Shown here: positions 1-5,393 of the stretch, piece after piece
How the letters are laid out: each line of letters begins with the position of its first letter
How positions within the stretch are numbered: the stretch's first letter is position 1
Assembly (NCBI GenBank): GCA_937988695.1
Contig: CALKHM010000071.1
Span: 1 to 5,393, forward strand
Length of the DNA: 5,393 nucleotides
Direction of reading: 5' to 3'
Source of the DNA: an uncultured Microbacterium sp.
GTDB taxonomy: Bacteria; Actinomycetota; Actinomycetes; Actinomycetales; Microbacteriaceae
Notes under the pieces: generated by a model
Seen by the model: the letters and a program-made list of their open reading frames with translations, nothing else
What the model was told of the DNA's origin: nothing
Database searches by the model: none
Translations under genes and position numbers: made by a program

Positions 1-73
1 CGCCGCCCCTCCCGGCGCCCTCGCCGCACCGCGCCGACCTGCGCCTGGCACGGGCAGACGCCGCGTCGCGGCT

Positions 74-2026
74 GTGCAGGCGCCGAGCCTGGGCATGGGC
101 CTGGGCGGTTCCGGCGGTCGCGGCCTGCGCGGAAGCCTCGCACCCACCCCGGAGCTGCTGGCGCAGGTCGCGCTGCTTCCGCCCATCGTCGATCAGCCCG
201 AGGTCGATCTGGCACGCGAGGGCCGGCGACAGCCCGACTTCCGTCTGGGTACGCTGCTTCGCGAGTTCCGTCGCCCGTTGCTGTTCGCGCTGGTGTTCGT
301 CGTGATCGACGCCCTCGCGGGCCTGCTCGGGCCCGCGGTCGTGAAGGCCGGCATCGACCAGGGCGTGGTCGCCGGTGCCGCGGGCGTGCTGTATGCGGCA
401 TCCGCCGTGTACCTCATCATCGCGATCGCCGACATGTTCACCGGGATGGCCGAATCGCGGGTGACCGGGCGTGCTGCACAGCGGATCATGCTCTCGCTGC
501 GCGTGCGCGTGTTCGCCCAGCTGCAGCGCCTGTCGCTGGACTACTACGAGCGTGAGATGGCCGGCCGGATCATGACCCGGATGACCACCGACATCGACCA
601 GTTCGAGTCCCTGCTGCAGAACGGTCTGCTGGGCGCGCTGGTGGCCGGTGTCACGTTCGTCGGGGTCGCGGTGGCCCTGGTGATCGTGGATGCGCCTCTG
701 GGCCTTGCTGTGCTGTCGGTGGTCATCCCCCTGGCCCTGGCGACGGCGTGGTTCCGCCGACGCGCGGCACGCCTGTATGACATCGCCCGGGAACGCATCG
801 CCGTCGTCAACGCCGCCTTCCAGGAGAGCCTGTCGGGCGTGCGCGAGTCGCAGGCGTTCACGCACGAGCAGGAGACGATGCGCACCTTCCACGGGCACGG
901 CGCAGCCTACCTGCGCTCACGCGTGGCCGCTCAGCGGCTGGTGGCCGTGTACTTCCCGTTCGTGCAGTTCCTCTCGGCGATCGCCGACGTCATCGTGCTG
1001 GGCCTGGGCGCGATGCTCATCGCCCGCGGACAGCTCACCGCCGGCGCCCTGATCGCCTTCCTGCTGTACATCGACATGTTCTTCTCCCCCATCCAGCAGC
1101 TCTCCCAGGTGTTCGACGCCTGGCAGCAGACACGCGTGTCGGTCACCCGCATCGCCGAGCTCATGCGGCTGGACACGCTCACCCCGCAGCCCGACGATCC
1201 GCGACCGGTCGGTGCACTGCGCGGCGACGTCCAGGCTCGCGGCATCCACTTCGCGTATCCGAGCGGTCCGGTCTCGTCCGCGCTGCGCGGGCCGCGCGAT
1301 GCCAAGGGCGTCGCGGAGGCCGTCGTGACCCGGCCCACCGAGGCCCTGGCCGGCATCGACCTCGCCATCGCACCCGGCAGCACGCTGGCCCTGGTCGGCG
1401 AGACCGGTGCCGGCAAGTCGACGGTCATGAAGCTCATCGCGCGCTTCTACGATCCCGACCGCGGGTCCGTGCGCGCCGACGACGTCGACCTGCGCAGGCT
1501 GGATCTGGCCGGGTACCGGCGAAACCTCGGCTACGTGCCCCAGGAGTCGTTCCTGTTCACCGGCACCATCGGCGAGAACATCGCCTATGGGCGGCCGGAT
1601 GCCTCGACCGACGACATCGCACAGGCGGCACGCGCCGTCGGCGCCGATGCCATGATCGACGCGTTGCCGGCACGATACGACACGCCGATCTCGGAGCGCG
1701 GCAGCTCGCTGTCGTCGGGCCAGCGCCAGCTCATCGCGCTCGCGCGTGCAGAGCTGGTCGATCCGGCGATCCTGCTGCTGGACGAGGCCACCTCGAACCT
1801 CGACCTGGCCACGGAGGCGCGGGTCACCGACGCCATGCACCGGCTCGCACACGGCCGCACGACAGTGCTCATCGCGCATCGGCTGCAGACCGCGATGGCG
1901 GCCGACCGCATCGTCGTGCTCAGCCACGGAAGGATCGCCGAGTCGGGCACGCACGACGAACTGCTGGCTGCGGAAGGCGCCTATGCGGCCATGTGGCGGG
2001 CCTTCGAGCTCACCGACGTGTCGTGA
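74..2026 (+). CDS. ABC exporter, fused transmembrane and ATP-binding domains (subfamily B, MdlB/MsbA-like)
   Basis: Inner-membrane ATP-driven exporter half-transporter; the substrate cannot be told from sequence. The type-IV exporter transmembrane domain spans about residues 66-345, with hydrophobic helices near 68-90, 103-125, 183-205, 209-227, 291-316 and 322-340. The ATPase domain follows: A-loop Tyr395 (FAYPSG), Walker A GETGAGKST 442-450, Q-loop Gln490, signature LSSGQ 546-550 (one change from LSGGQ), Walker B ending Asp570 with catalytic Glu571, D-loop SNLD 574-577, H-loop His602. All catalytic residues are present, so the ATPase should be active. The A-loop to Walker A distance is about 20 residues longer than usual. 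Start is uncertain: the frame is open to the left edge, GTG 74 and ATG 95 both lack a Shine-Dalgarno, and third-position GC falls upstream of 74. Residues 1-62 are a Gly/Pro-rich lead with PTPELLAQVALLPP, which could be an N-terminal tail or the linker of a longer double-length exporter. Partner and export role are inference. Confidence 0.9.
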   Translation: MQAPSLGMGLGGSGGRGLRGSLAPTPELLAQVALLPPIVDQPEVDLAREGRRQPDFRLGTLLREFRRPLLFALVFVVIDALAGLLGPAVVKAGIDQGVVAGAAGVLYAASAVYLIIAIADMFTGMAESRVTGRAAQRIMLSLRVRVFAQLQRLSLDYYEREMAGRIMTRMTTDIDQFESLLQNGLLGALVAGVTFVGVAVALVIVDAPLGLAVLSVVIPLALATAWFRRRAARLYDIARERIAVVNAAFQESLSGVRESQAFTHEQETMRTFHGHGAAYLRSRVAAQRLVAVYFPFVQFLSAIADVIVLGLGAMLIARGQLTAGALIAFLLYIDMFFSPIQQLSQVFDAWQQTRVSVTRIAELMRLDTLTPQPDDPRPVGALRGDVQARGIHFAYPSGPVSSALRGPRDAKGVAEAVVTRPTEALAGIDLAIAPGSTLALVGETGAGKSTVMKLIARFYDPDRGSVRADDVDLRRLDLAGYRRNLGYVPQESFLFTGTIGENIAYGRPDASTDDIAQAARAVGADAMIDALPARYDTPISERGSSLSSGQRQLIALARAELVDPAILLLDEATSNLDLATEARVTDAMHRLAHGRTTVLIAHRLQTAMAADRIVVLSHGRIAESGTHDELLAAEGAYAAMWRAFELTDVS

Positions 2027-2058
2027 CGCCTGCGCGCCTCGCATGCCTCGAGCGCGGC

Positions 2059-2094
2059 GCTCGTCCCCGTCGCCTCGCTCGTCCCCGTCGCCTC
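2059..2094. repeat. 18-bp perfect tandem duplication
   Basis: The unit GCTCGTCCCCGTCGCCTC occurs twice head to tail (2059-2076 and 2077-2094) and is followed by one more copy of its last eight bases, GTCGCCTC (2095-2102). It starts 33 bases after the exporter stop codon. This is a typical slippage product; no function is evident. Confidence 0.85.
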
Positions 2095-2111
2095 GTCGCC
2101 TCGTCGCCGGC

Positions 2112-2127
2112 GAATGCTGCAGCATTC
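2112..2127. repeat. Perfect 16-bp palindrome, possible hairpin or operator
   Basis: GAATGCTGCAGCATTC is fully self-complementary. As RNA it would form a 6-bp stem with a TGCA loop, starting 86 bases after the exporter stop; no T run follows, so it is at best a weak intrinsic terminator. As DNA it has the symmetry of a dimeric-regulator site, but it lies downstream of both neighbouring genes. Its core GCTGCAGCAT recurs at 2242-2251, beside the fourth GCATCAGCGG-type unit. Confidence 0.75.
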
Positions 2128-2191
2128 CGCACATCCGCCAAGCCTCCCCCAGCGCTACACCTTTCCGTTCACGCGCCAGAGTTTTCCTGTC

Positions 2192-2257
2192 GCATCAGCG
2201 GAAACCTATAGCATCAGCGGAACCTATAGCATCAGCGGAGGGCTGCAGCATCCGCCG
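2192..2257. repeat. Four-unit GCATCAGCGG direct repeat, period 18-19 bp
   Basis: GCATCAGCGG is found exactly at 2192-2201, 2211-2220 and 2229-2238. A diverged copy, GCATCCGCCG (8 of 10 matches), lies at 2248-2257. Start-to-start distances are 19, 18 and 19 bp. Two spacers are nearly the same, AAACCTATA and AACCTATA, so two full units match apart from one inserted A. The base in front of the first unit (TTTCCTGTC) and the spacer before the fourth (AGGGCTGCA) have diverged. The array looks like iterons or clustered binding sites, but no nearby gene identifies a ligand. A simple slippage origin is also possible. Confidence 0.85.
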
Positions 2258-2259
2258 AT

Positions 2260-2400
2260 GCCGGGACCCGAGCGTGGACGCGCCGATGCCGGGACCCGAG
2301 CGCGGACGCCGAGACCGAGCGCGGGCGCGCGGGCGCCGGGACCCGAGCGTGGGCGCGAGCGCCGGGACCCGAGCGTGGGCGCCGGGACCCGAGCGTGGGG
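2260..2400. repeat. Six-copy GCCGGGACCCGAGCGTGG direct repeat cluster
   Basis: Copies start at 2260, 2288, 2308, 2335, 2361 and 2381. The copies at 2335, 2361 and 2381 carry the exact 18-base core; those at 2260 and 2288 match closely (GCGTGGAC and GCGCGGAC ends), and the copy at 2308 is degenerate with one base missing. Most copies continue as GCGC, and the last two overlap by two bases. Start-to-start distances are 28, 20, 27, 26 and 20 bp, mostly not multiples of three, which argues against a repeated peptide. Each copy holds the near-palindrome CGGGACCCG. This may be a variable-number repeat; function is unknown. Confidence 0.85.
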
Positions 2401-2407
2401 AGGGATG

Positions 2408-2432
2408 CCACGCCCGCGCGCCTCGCGCGTGG
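2408..2432 (-). terminator. GC-rich hairpin after citrate synthase stop, candidate terminator
   Basis: CCACG (2408-2412) pairs with CGTGG (2428-2432). After a 2-base bulge, CGCG (2415-2418) pairs with CGCG (2424-2427) around a 5-base loop. It sits 7 bases beyond the gltA stop on the minus strand. There is no T tract, which is common for actinobacterial terminators. CCACGC at 2408-2413 can instead pair with GCGTGG at 2393-2398 in the last repeat copy, an alternative fold. Termination activity is inferred from position and stability. Confidence 0.45.
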
Positions 2433-2438
2433 GGCCGG

Positions 2439-3734
2439 TCAGACGCCGGGGTAGTCGCGGCGCGGCGAGCCCACATACAGTTGCTGCGGGCGACCGATCT
2501 TGGTCTGCGTGTCGTTCACGGCCTCACGCCACTGGGCGAGCCACCCTGGCAGGCGCCCGATCGCGAACAGCACCGTGAACATGCGCGTGGGAAATCCCAT
2601 GGCCTTGTAGATCACGCCGGTGTAGAAGTCGACGTTCGGGTAGAGCTTGCGCTCCACGAAGTAGTCGTCGGCCAGGGCGATCTCTTCGAGCTCCTTGGCG
2701 AGGTCCAGCAGCGGGTCGCTCACGCCGAGCTCGCGCAGCACCTCGTCGGCCGACTCCTTGACGAGCTTGGCCCGCGGGTCGTAGTTCTTGTAGACGCGGT
2801 GTCCGAAGCCCATCAGCTTCACGCCGTCTTCCTTGTTCTTGACCCGCTCCACGAAGCGCTGCACGCTCTCGCCCGAGTCCCGGATGCGGCCGAGCATCGT
2901 GAGCACGGCCTCGTTGGCGCCGCCGTGCAGCGGGCCGGACAGGGCGTGGATGCCGGCGGAGATCGACGCGAACTGGTTCGCCCCGGTCGAGCCCACGAGC
3001 CGCACGGTCGAGGTCGACGCGTTCTGCTCGTGGTCCTCGTGCAGGATCAGCAGCAGTTCGAGCGCCTTCGACATCACCGGGCTGACCTCGTACGGCTCGC
3101 TGAGCACACCGAAGTTGAGCTTGAGGAAGTTGTCGACGAAGCTCAGCGAGTTGTCCGGGTACAGGAACGCCTGCCCCACGCTCTTCTTGTGCGCGTATGC
3201 CGCGATCACGGGGAGCTTGGCCAGCATCCGCACGATGTTCAGCTCGACGTGTTCCGGGTTGTGCGGATCGGTCTGGCCCTCGTAATAGGTGGACAGCGCC
3301 GACACCGCCGACGACAGCACCGACATCGGGTGCGCGGTGTGCGGGAGCGCCGAGAAGAAGTGTTTGAGGTCCTCGTGCAGCAGGGTGTGCCGGCGGATGC
3401 GGTCGTCGAAGTCGGCGAGCTCGGTGGGCGTGGGCAGCTCACCGTACAGCAGCAGCCAGGCCACCTCGAGATAGGAGCTGTTCTTCGCCAGCTGCTCGAT
3501 CGGATACCCGCGGTAGCGCAGGATGCCCTGCTCACCGTCGATGTAGGTGATCGCGGACTTGGTGGCCGCGGTGTTGACGAATCCGTAGTCCAGCGCGGTA
3601 TGCCCACTCTGGCGGGTCAAGGTCGAGACGTCGATGCTCGGATTGCCGTCGACACCCGGCAGGACCGGGAACTCGGCGGTGCGACCAGCGATGGTGAGGG
3701 TGGCGACGTCCGCCTGTGCTCCCGCGTCGGACAC
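2439..3734 (-). CDS. gltA: Citrate synthase (type II, GltA-like)
   Basis: Condenses acetyl-CoA with oxaloacetate to citrate, the entry step of the TCA cycle; cytosolic. The protein is 431 residues, close to the usual length of the bacterial hexameric type II family. The active-site triad is intact: His270 in LHGGANEAV, His312 in GFGHRVYKNYDPRA and Asp369 in PNVDFYTG, aligning with E. coli His264, His305 and Asp362. The N-terminal beta-rich part typical of type II enzymes is present (DVATLTIAGRTAEFPVL). GTG 3734 was chosen because AAGGAGG lies four bases upstream and the protein then begins SDAGAQADVATL, the form I recall for Microbacteriaceae citrate synthases. The frame stays open upstream to an ATG at 3773 and beyond (up to 3797), but those starts have no ribosome site and lie at or above the predicted promoter. 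It is separated from dapC by 115 bp and probably has its own promoter. Identity is very secure. Confidence 0.98.
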   Translation of the reverse strand: MSDAGAQADVATLTIAGRTAEFPVLPGVDGNPSIDVSTLTRQSGHTALDYGFVNTAATKSAITYIDGEQGILRYRGYPIEQLAKNSSYLEVAWLLLYGELPTPTELADFDDRIRRHTLLHEDLKHFFSALPHTAHPMSVLSSAVSALSTYYEGQTDPHNPEHVELNIVRMLAKLPVIAAYAHKKSVGQAFLYPDNSLSFVDNFLKLNFGVLSEPYEVSPVMSKALELLLILHEDHEQNASTSTVRLVGSTGANQFASISAGIHALSGPLHGGANEAVLTMLGRIRDSGESVQRFVERVKNKEDGVKLMGFGHRVYKNYDPRAKLVKESADEVLRELGVSDPLLDLAKELEEIALADDYFVERKLYPNVDFYTGVIYKAMGFPTRMFTVLFAIGRLPGWLAQWREAVNDTQTKIGRPQQLYVGSPRRDYPGV

Positions 3735-3738
3735 GAGG

Positions 3739-3745
3739 CCTCCTT
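3739..3745 (-). promoter_or_regulatory. Strong Shine-Dalgarno of gltA
   Basis: The minus strand reads AAGGAGG followed by CCTC and GTG. It is the clearest ribosome binding site in the window. It fixes the citrate synthase start at 3734 rather than at upstream in-frame codons. Confidence 0.9.
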
Positions 3746-3775
3746 GATGATTCGTGGCATCCGGGGTTCCCATAC

Positions 3776-3781
3776 AGCCTA
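3776..3781 (-). promoter_or_regulatory. Candidate -10 box of gltA (TAGGCT)
   Basis: TAGGCT fits the actinobacterial TANNNT -10 pattern. Transcription would start near 3769, giving a leader of about 35 bases that includes the Shine-Dalgarno. No good -35 hexamer is seen at 16-19 bp spacing. The box lies in the dapC-gltA gap, which shows no clear terminator for dapC, so read-through from fdxA-dapC remains possible. Confidence 0.4.
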
Positions 3782-3849
3782 GTCCGCCCCCGAGCACACT
3801 GAGACATCGCCCAAAGGATCACGCGCTGGACTGGTGGGATGCTACGAAC

Positions 3850-4962
3850 TCAGCGGTTCGCCGACCTCAGCCGGCGGGCCGCCTCGGCGACGCGATCCTC
3901 GGCCGCGGTCAGCGAGAGCCGGATGTGCTGCGGGAAGTGCGCGCCGTAGAAGTGGCCGGGGCCGGCGAGGATCCCCAGGTCGGCGAGCCGCCCGAGGCTC
4001 TCCCACGCGTCCTTCCCCTCGGTCGCCCACAGATACAGACCCGCCTCGCTGCCGTCGATGCGGAAGCCCGCCGCCTCCACCGCGGGGCGGAGGATCTCGC
4101 GGCGGCGGCGGTAGCGGGCCTTCTGCACGGCCACGTGCGCGTCGTCGCCGAGCGCGGCGACCATCGCCTGCTGCACGGGAGCGGGAAGCATGAGGCCCAG
4201 GTGCTTGCGCGCGGTCAGCAGTCCCGCCACCAGCGCCGCGTCGCCCGCCAGGAACGCCGCACGGTAGCCGGCGAGGTTCGACTGCTTGCTCAGCGAGTAC
4301 ACCGACAGCACGCCGGCGAGACTGTCGCCGACCACCCGTGGGTCGAGGATCGACGGGATGGGCTCGACGTCCCACGGGTCGTCCCAGCCGAGCTCCGCGT
4401 AGCACTCGTCGCCGGCGATGACCGCCCCCAGGGCGCGCGCCCGGGCGACGGCTGCGCGCAGCGACGGGATGTCGCGGACGCGACCGTCGGGGTTGCCGGG
4501 GCTGTTCAGCCAGACCAGCCGGGTCTGCGCGGGCCATTCCCGTGGGTCGTCGGATGCCACCGGCGTCGCACCGACCAGGCGCGCGCCCACCTCATAGGTC
4601 GGGTAGGCCGCCCGCGGGTGCACGACGACGTCGCCGACCGTCACGCCCAGCAGCAGCGGCAGCAGTGCGACGAGCTCCTTCGACCCGACCGTCGGCAGCA
4701 CCTGGGCCGCGGTCAGTCCGGGCACCCCGCGACGCCGGGCATACCAGTCGGCGATCGCCGCCCGCAGCGCCGGCGTTCCCACCGTCTGCGGATATGCGTG
4801 CGCATCGGTGGCCACGGCGAGAGCGTCGCGGACGATGTCGGGGGTGGCATCCACCGGTGAGCCAATGGACAGATCGACCATGCCGTCGGGATGTGCGCGC
4901 GCACGGGCCGCATACGGTGCGACGGCGTCCCACGGGTAGTCGGCGAGATCGGCCACGCCCAT
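3850..4962 (-). CDS. dapC: Succinyldiaminopimelate transaminase, actinobacterial DapC type
   Basis: PLP-dependent class I/II aminotransferase (fold type I) expected to transfer the amino group of glutamate to N-succinyl-2-amino-6-oxopimelate, giving N-succinyl-LL-diaminopimelate for lysine and peptidoglycan synthesis; cytosolic. The protein has 370 residues, normal for the family. Visible landmarks: substrate-end motif LSIGSPVD near residue 32, NSPGNPDG with Asn157, GDECYAE with PLP-ring Asp185 and Tyr188, Schiff-base Lys226 in SLSKQSNLAGYR, and carboxylate-binding Arg348 in HIRLSLT. ATG 4962 follows the ferredoxin stop by two bases, with no strong ribosome site, so translation is probably coupled to fdxA. 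The substrate is inferred from resemblance to the actinobacterial DapC family. In M. tuberculosis the neighbour of fdxC (Rv1178) is of this type, while Rv0858c is also named DapC, so the exact substrate deserves some caution. Confidence 0.9.
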   Translation of the reverse strand: MGVADLADYPWDAVAPYAARARAHPDGMVDLSIGSPVDATPDIVRDALAVATDAHAYPQTVGTPALRAAIADWYARRRGVPGLTAAQVLPTVGSKELVALLPLLLGVTVGDVVVHPRAAYPTYEVGARLVGATPVASDDPREWPAQTRLVWLNSPGNPDGRVRDIPSLRAAVARARALGAVIAGDECYAELGWDDPWDVEPIPSILDPRVVGDSLAGVLSVYSLSKQSNLAGYRAAFLAGDAALVAGLLTARKHLGLMLPAPVQQAMVAALGDDAHVAVQKARYRRRREILRPAVEAAGFRIDGSEAGLYLWATEGKDAWESLGRLADLGILAGPGHFYGAHFPQHIRLSLTAAEDRVAEAARRLRSANR

Positions 4963-4964
4963 GG

Positions 4965-5285
4965 TCAGGCGTTCTGCGGGGGCAGCGCCGCCACGATCGG
5001 ATGGTCCTTGTGGATCACGCCGACCTTCGCCGCTCCGCCCGGGGAGCCGAGGTCGTCGAAGAACTCCACGTTGACCTTGTAGTAGTCAGCCCACTCCTCG
5101 GGCAGATCGTCTTCGTAGTAGATCGCCTCGACCGGGCACACGGGTTCGCAGGCACCGCAGTCCACGCACTCGTCGGGGTGGATGTACAGCGACCGGTCGC
5201 CCTCGTAGATGCAGTCCACCGGGCATTCGTCGACACAGGCGCGATCCTTGACGTCCACACAGGGCAGGGCGATCACATATGTCAC
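4965..5285 (-). CDS. fdxA: 7Fe ferredoxin ([3Fe-4S][4Fe-4S])
   Basis: Small soluble low-potential electron carrier of 106 residues. Eight cysteines lie at 9, 17, 21, 25, 40, 43, 46 and 50. By analogy with Azotobacter ferredoxin I, Cys9, Cys17 and Cys50 hold the 3Fe cluster, and Cys21, Cys40, Cys43 and Cys46 the 4Fe cluster, with Cys25 free. Position 12 is Val, so the CxxC needed for a second 4Fe cluster is absent; this supports the 7Fe type. The acidic C-terminal extension with WADYYKVNVEFFDDLGSPGG is usual for FdxA/FdxC. GTG 5285 is the start: it gives the family N-terminus TYVIALPCVDV, and the ATG visible just downstream is out of frame. No Shine-Dalgarno is present. It lies 9 bp after the upstream stop and 2 bp before dapC. 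The redox partner is unknown; cytochrome P450s or other oxidoreductases are typical candidates. Confidence 0.97.
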   Translation of the reverse strand: MTYVIALPCVDVKDRACVDECPVDCIYEGDRSLYIHPDECVDCGACEPVCPVEAIYYEDDLPEEWADYYKVNVEFFDDLGSPGGAAKVGVIHKDHPIVAALPPQNA

Positions 5286-5291
5286 GCGCCC

Positions 5292-5297
5292 AGTCTA
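5292..5297 (-). promoter_or_regulatory. Candidate -10 box for leaderless fdxA transcript (TAGACT)
   Basis: TAGACT matches TANNNT and is followed by exactly six bases, GGGCGC, and then the GTG start. If the box occupies -12 to -7, the first transcribed base is the G of GTG, which is the geometry of leaderless actinobacterial genes. The TAG of the box is also the stop codon of the upstream gene. No convincing -35 is present, as is common for such promoters. Confidence 0.5.
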
Positions 5298-5393
5298 GTT
5301 GTCCGGGTACGCGGCCGTCCTCGACAGGGTCGGCCAGGCCACCACGACCGTCGCCAGAAACGCCACGCCGATCCCCCACACGATCCCCAGGTT
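5295..5393 (-). CDS. Small membrane protein, C-terminal fragment
   Basis: Only the last 32 residues and the TAG stop are in the window; the gene continues past the right edge. The visible part begins NLGIVWGIGVAFLATVVVAW, a hydrophobic segment that reads as a final transmembrane helix, followed by a short polar tail, PTLSRTAAYPDN. Third codon positions are mostly G or C, and the frame ends 9 bp before fdxA, supporting a real gene in the same transcription direction. In several actinobacteria a small DUF-type membrane protein is found upstream of the ferredoxin-dapC pair; that identity is only a guess here. No function can be assigned. Confidence 0.7.
   Translation of the reverse strand, partial: NLGIVWGIGVAFLATVVVAWPTLSRTAAYPDN

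Larger units (their letters stand above)
2027..2438. other. Repeat-rich intergenic region between convergent genes
   Basis: This 412-bp stretch separates the stops of the exporter (plus) and citrate synthase (minus). No open frame here has credible coding character. The frames crossing it are extensions of antisense frames, and the repeat spacings are mostly not multiples of three. It contains several repeat classes listed separately and one less GC-rich patch (about 2150-2230) with short T runs and TATA words. Its expected role is transcription termination from both sides. The repeats suggest replication slippage or an extra DNA- or RNA-level function, which is not known. Confidence 0.8.

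Noticed and set aside
917..2134. 405-codon minus-strand frame antisense to the exporter
   Set aside because: It is a shadow of the exporter gene, whose domain motifs are complete; its own translation is low-complexity and Arg/Gly/Asp-rich.
2183..2212. Plus-strand promoter (TTTCCT, 18-bp spacer, TATAGC) in the gap
   Set aside because: Both hexamers are weak, the TATA word is part of the direct repeat, and no plausible gene lies downstream on the plus strand.
2192..2400. CRISPR array
   Set aside because: Repeats are short with spacers of 2-9 bp that are themselves similar, or irregular and overlapping; there are no 25-40 bp unique spacers and no cas genes.
2027..2438. Insertion sequence remnant or transfer RNA gene in the gap
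   Set aside because: No terminal inverted repeats, target duplication, transposase fragment or tRNA cloverleaf and T-loop motif could be seen.
2114..2578. Plus-strand 154-codon frame through the repeats, giving PGPERGR-like peptides
   Set aside because: Repeat spacings are mostly not multiples of three, so the peptide phase changes between copies, and the frame runs into antisense citrate synthase. No ribosome site was seen.
1746..3782. 678-codon plus-strand frame running from inside the exporter gene through the gap and antisense to citrate synthase
   Set aside because: It overlaps two secure genes in other frames; long stop-free shadow frames are expected in DNA this GC-rich. The translation shows no recognisable domain and is biased in composition.
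3754..4860. 368-codon plus-strand frame antisense to dapC
   Set aside because: dapC on the minus strand has all PLP-enzyme motifs; the plus frame is compositional shadow.

Overview
The window comes from a very GC-rich actinobacterium. GC at third codon positions is high, GTG starts occur, and a strong Shine-Dalgarno precedes one gene. A probable leaderless GTG start fed by a TANNNT -10 box precedes another. The proteins resemble those of Microbacteriaceae, most likely Microbacterium; this placement rests on recalled family resemblance, not on a search.

Layout. Plus strand, left: an ABC exporter half-transporter (transmembrane domain plus ATPase) ending at 2026. Its reading frame is open to the left edge, so the true start may lie upstream. 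Positions 2027-2438 form a 412-bp gap between convergent genes. It holds no credible gene but is dense in repeats: an 18-bp tandem duplication, a perfect 16-bp palindrome, four units of a GCATCAGCGG repeat at 18-19 bp spacing, six copies of a GCCGGGACCCGAGCGTGG repeat, and a GC-rich hairpin just past the citrate synthase stop. Minus strand, right to left: the C-terminal tail of a small membrane protein, a 7Fe ferredoxin (fdxA), an actinobacterial-type succinyldiaminopimelate transaminase (dapC), and citrate synthase (gltA), which has its own Shine-Dalgarno and a candidate promoter.

How the genes fit together. fdxA and dapC are 2 bp apart and probably translationally coupled; a similar ferredoxin-aminotransferase pair is known in mycobacteria. 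DapC takes glutamate nitrogen into the diaminopimelate/lysine pathway, citrate synthase feeds the TCA cycle and hence 2-oxoglutarate/glutamate, and the ferredoxin is a low-potential electron carrier. The exporter faces them and is functionally separate.

No new multi-gene system is visible: the coding content is ordinary core metabolism plus one exporter. The parts least explained by known annotation are the repeat-rich convergent intergenic region, the probable leaderless promoter built on the upstream gene's stop codon before fdxA, and an insertion of about 20 residues in the exporter's nucleotide-binding domain.
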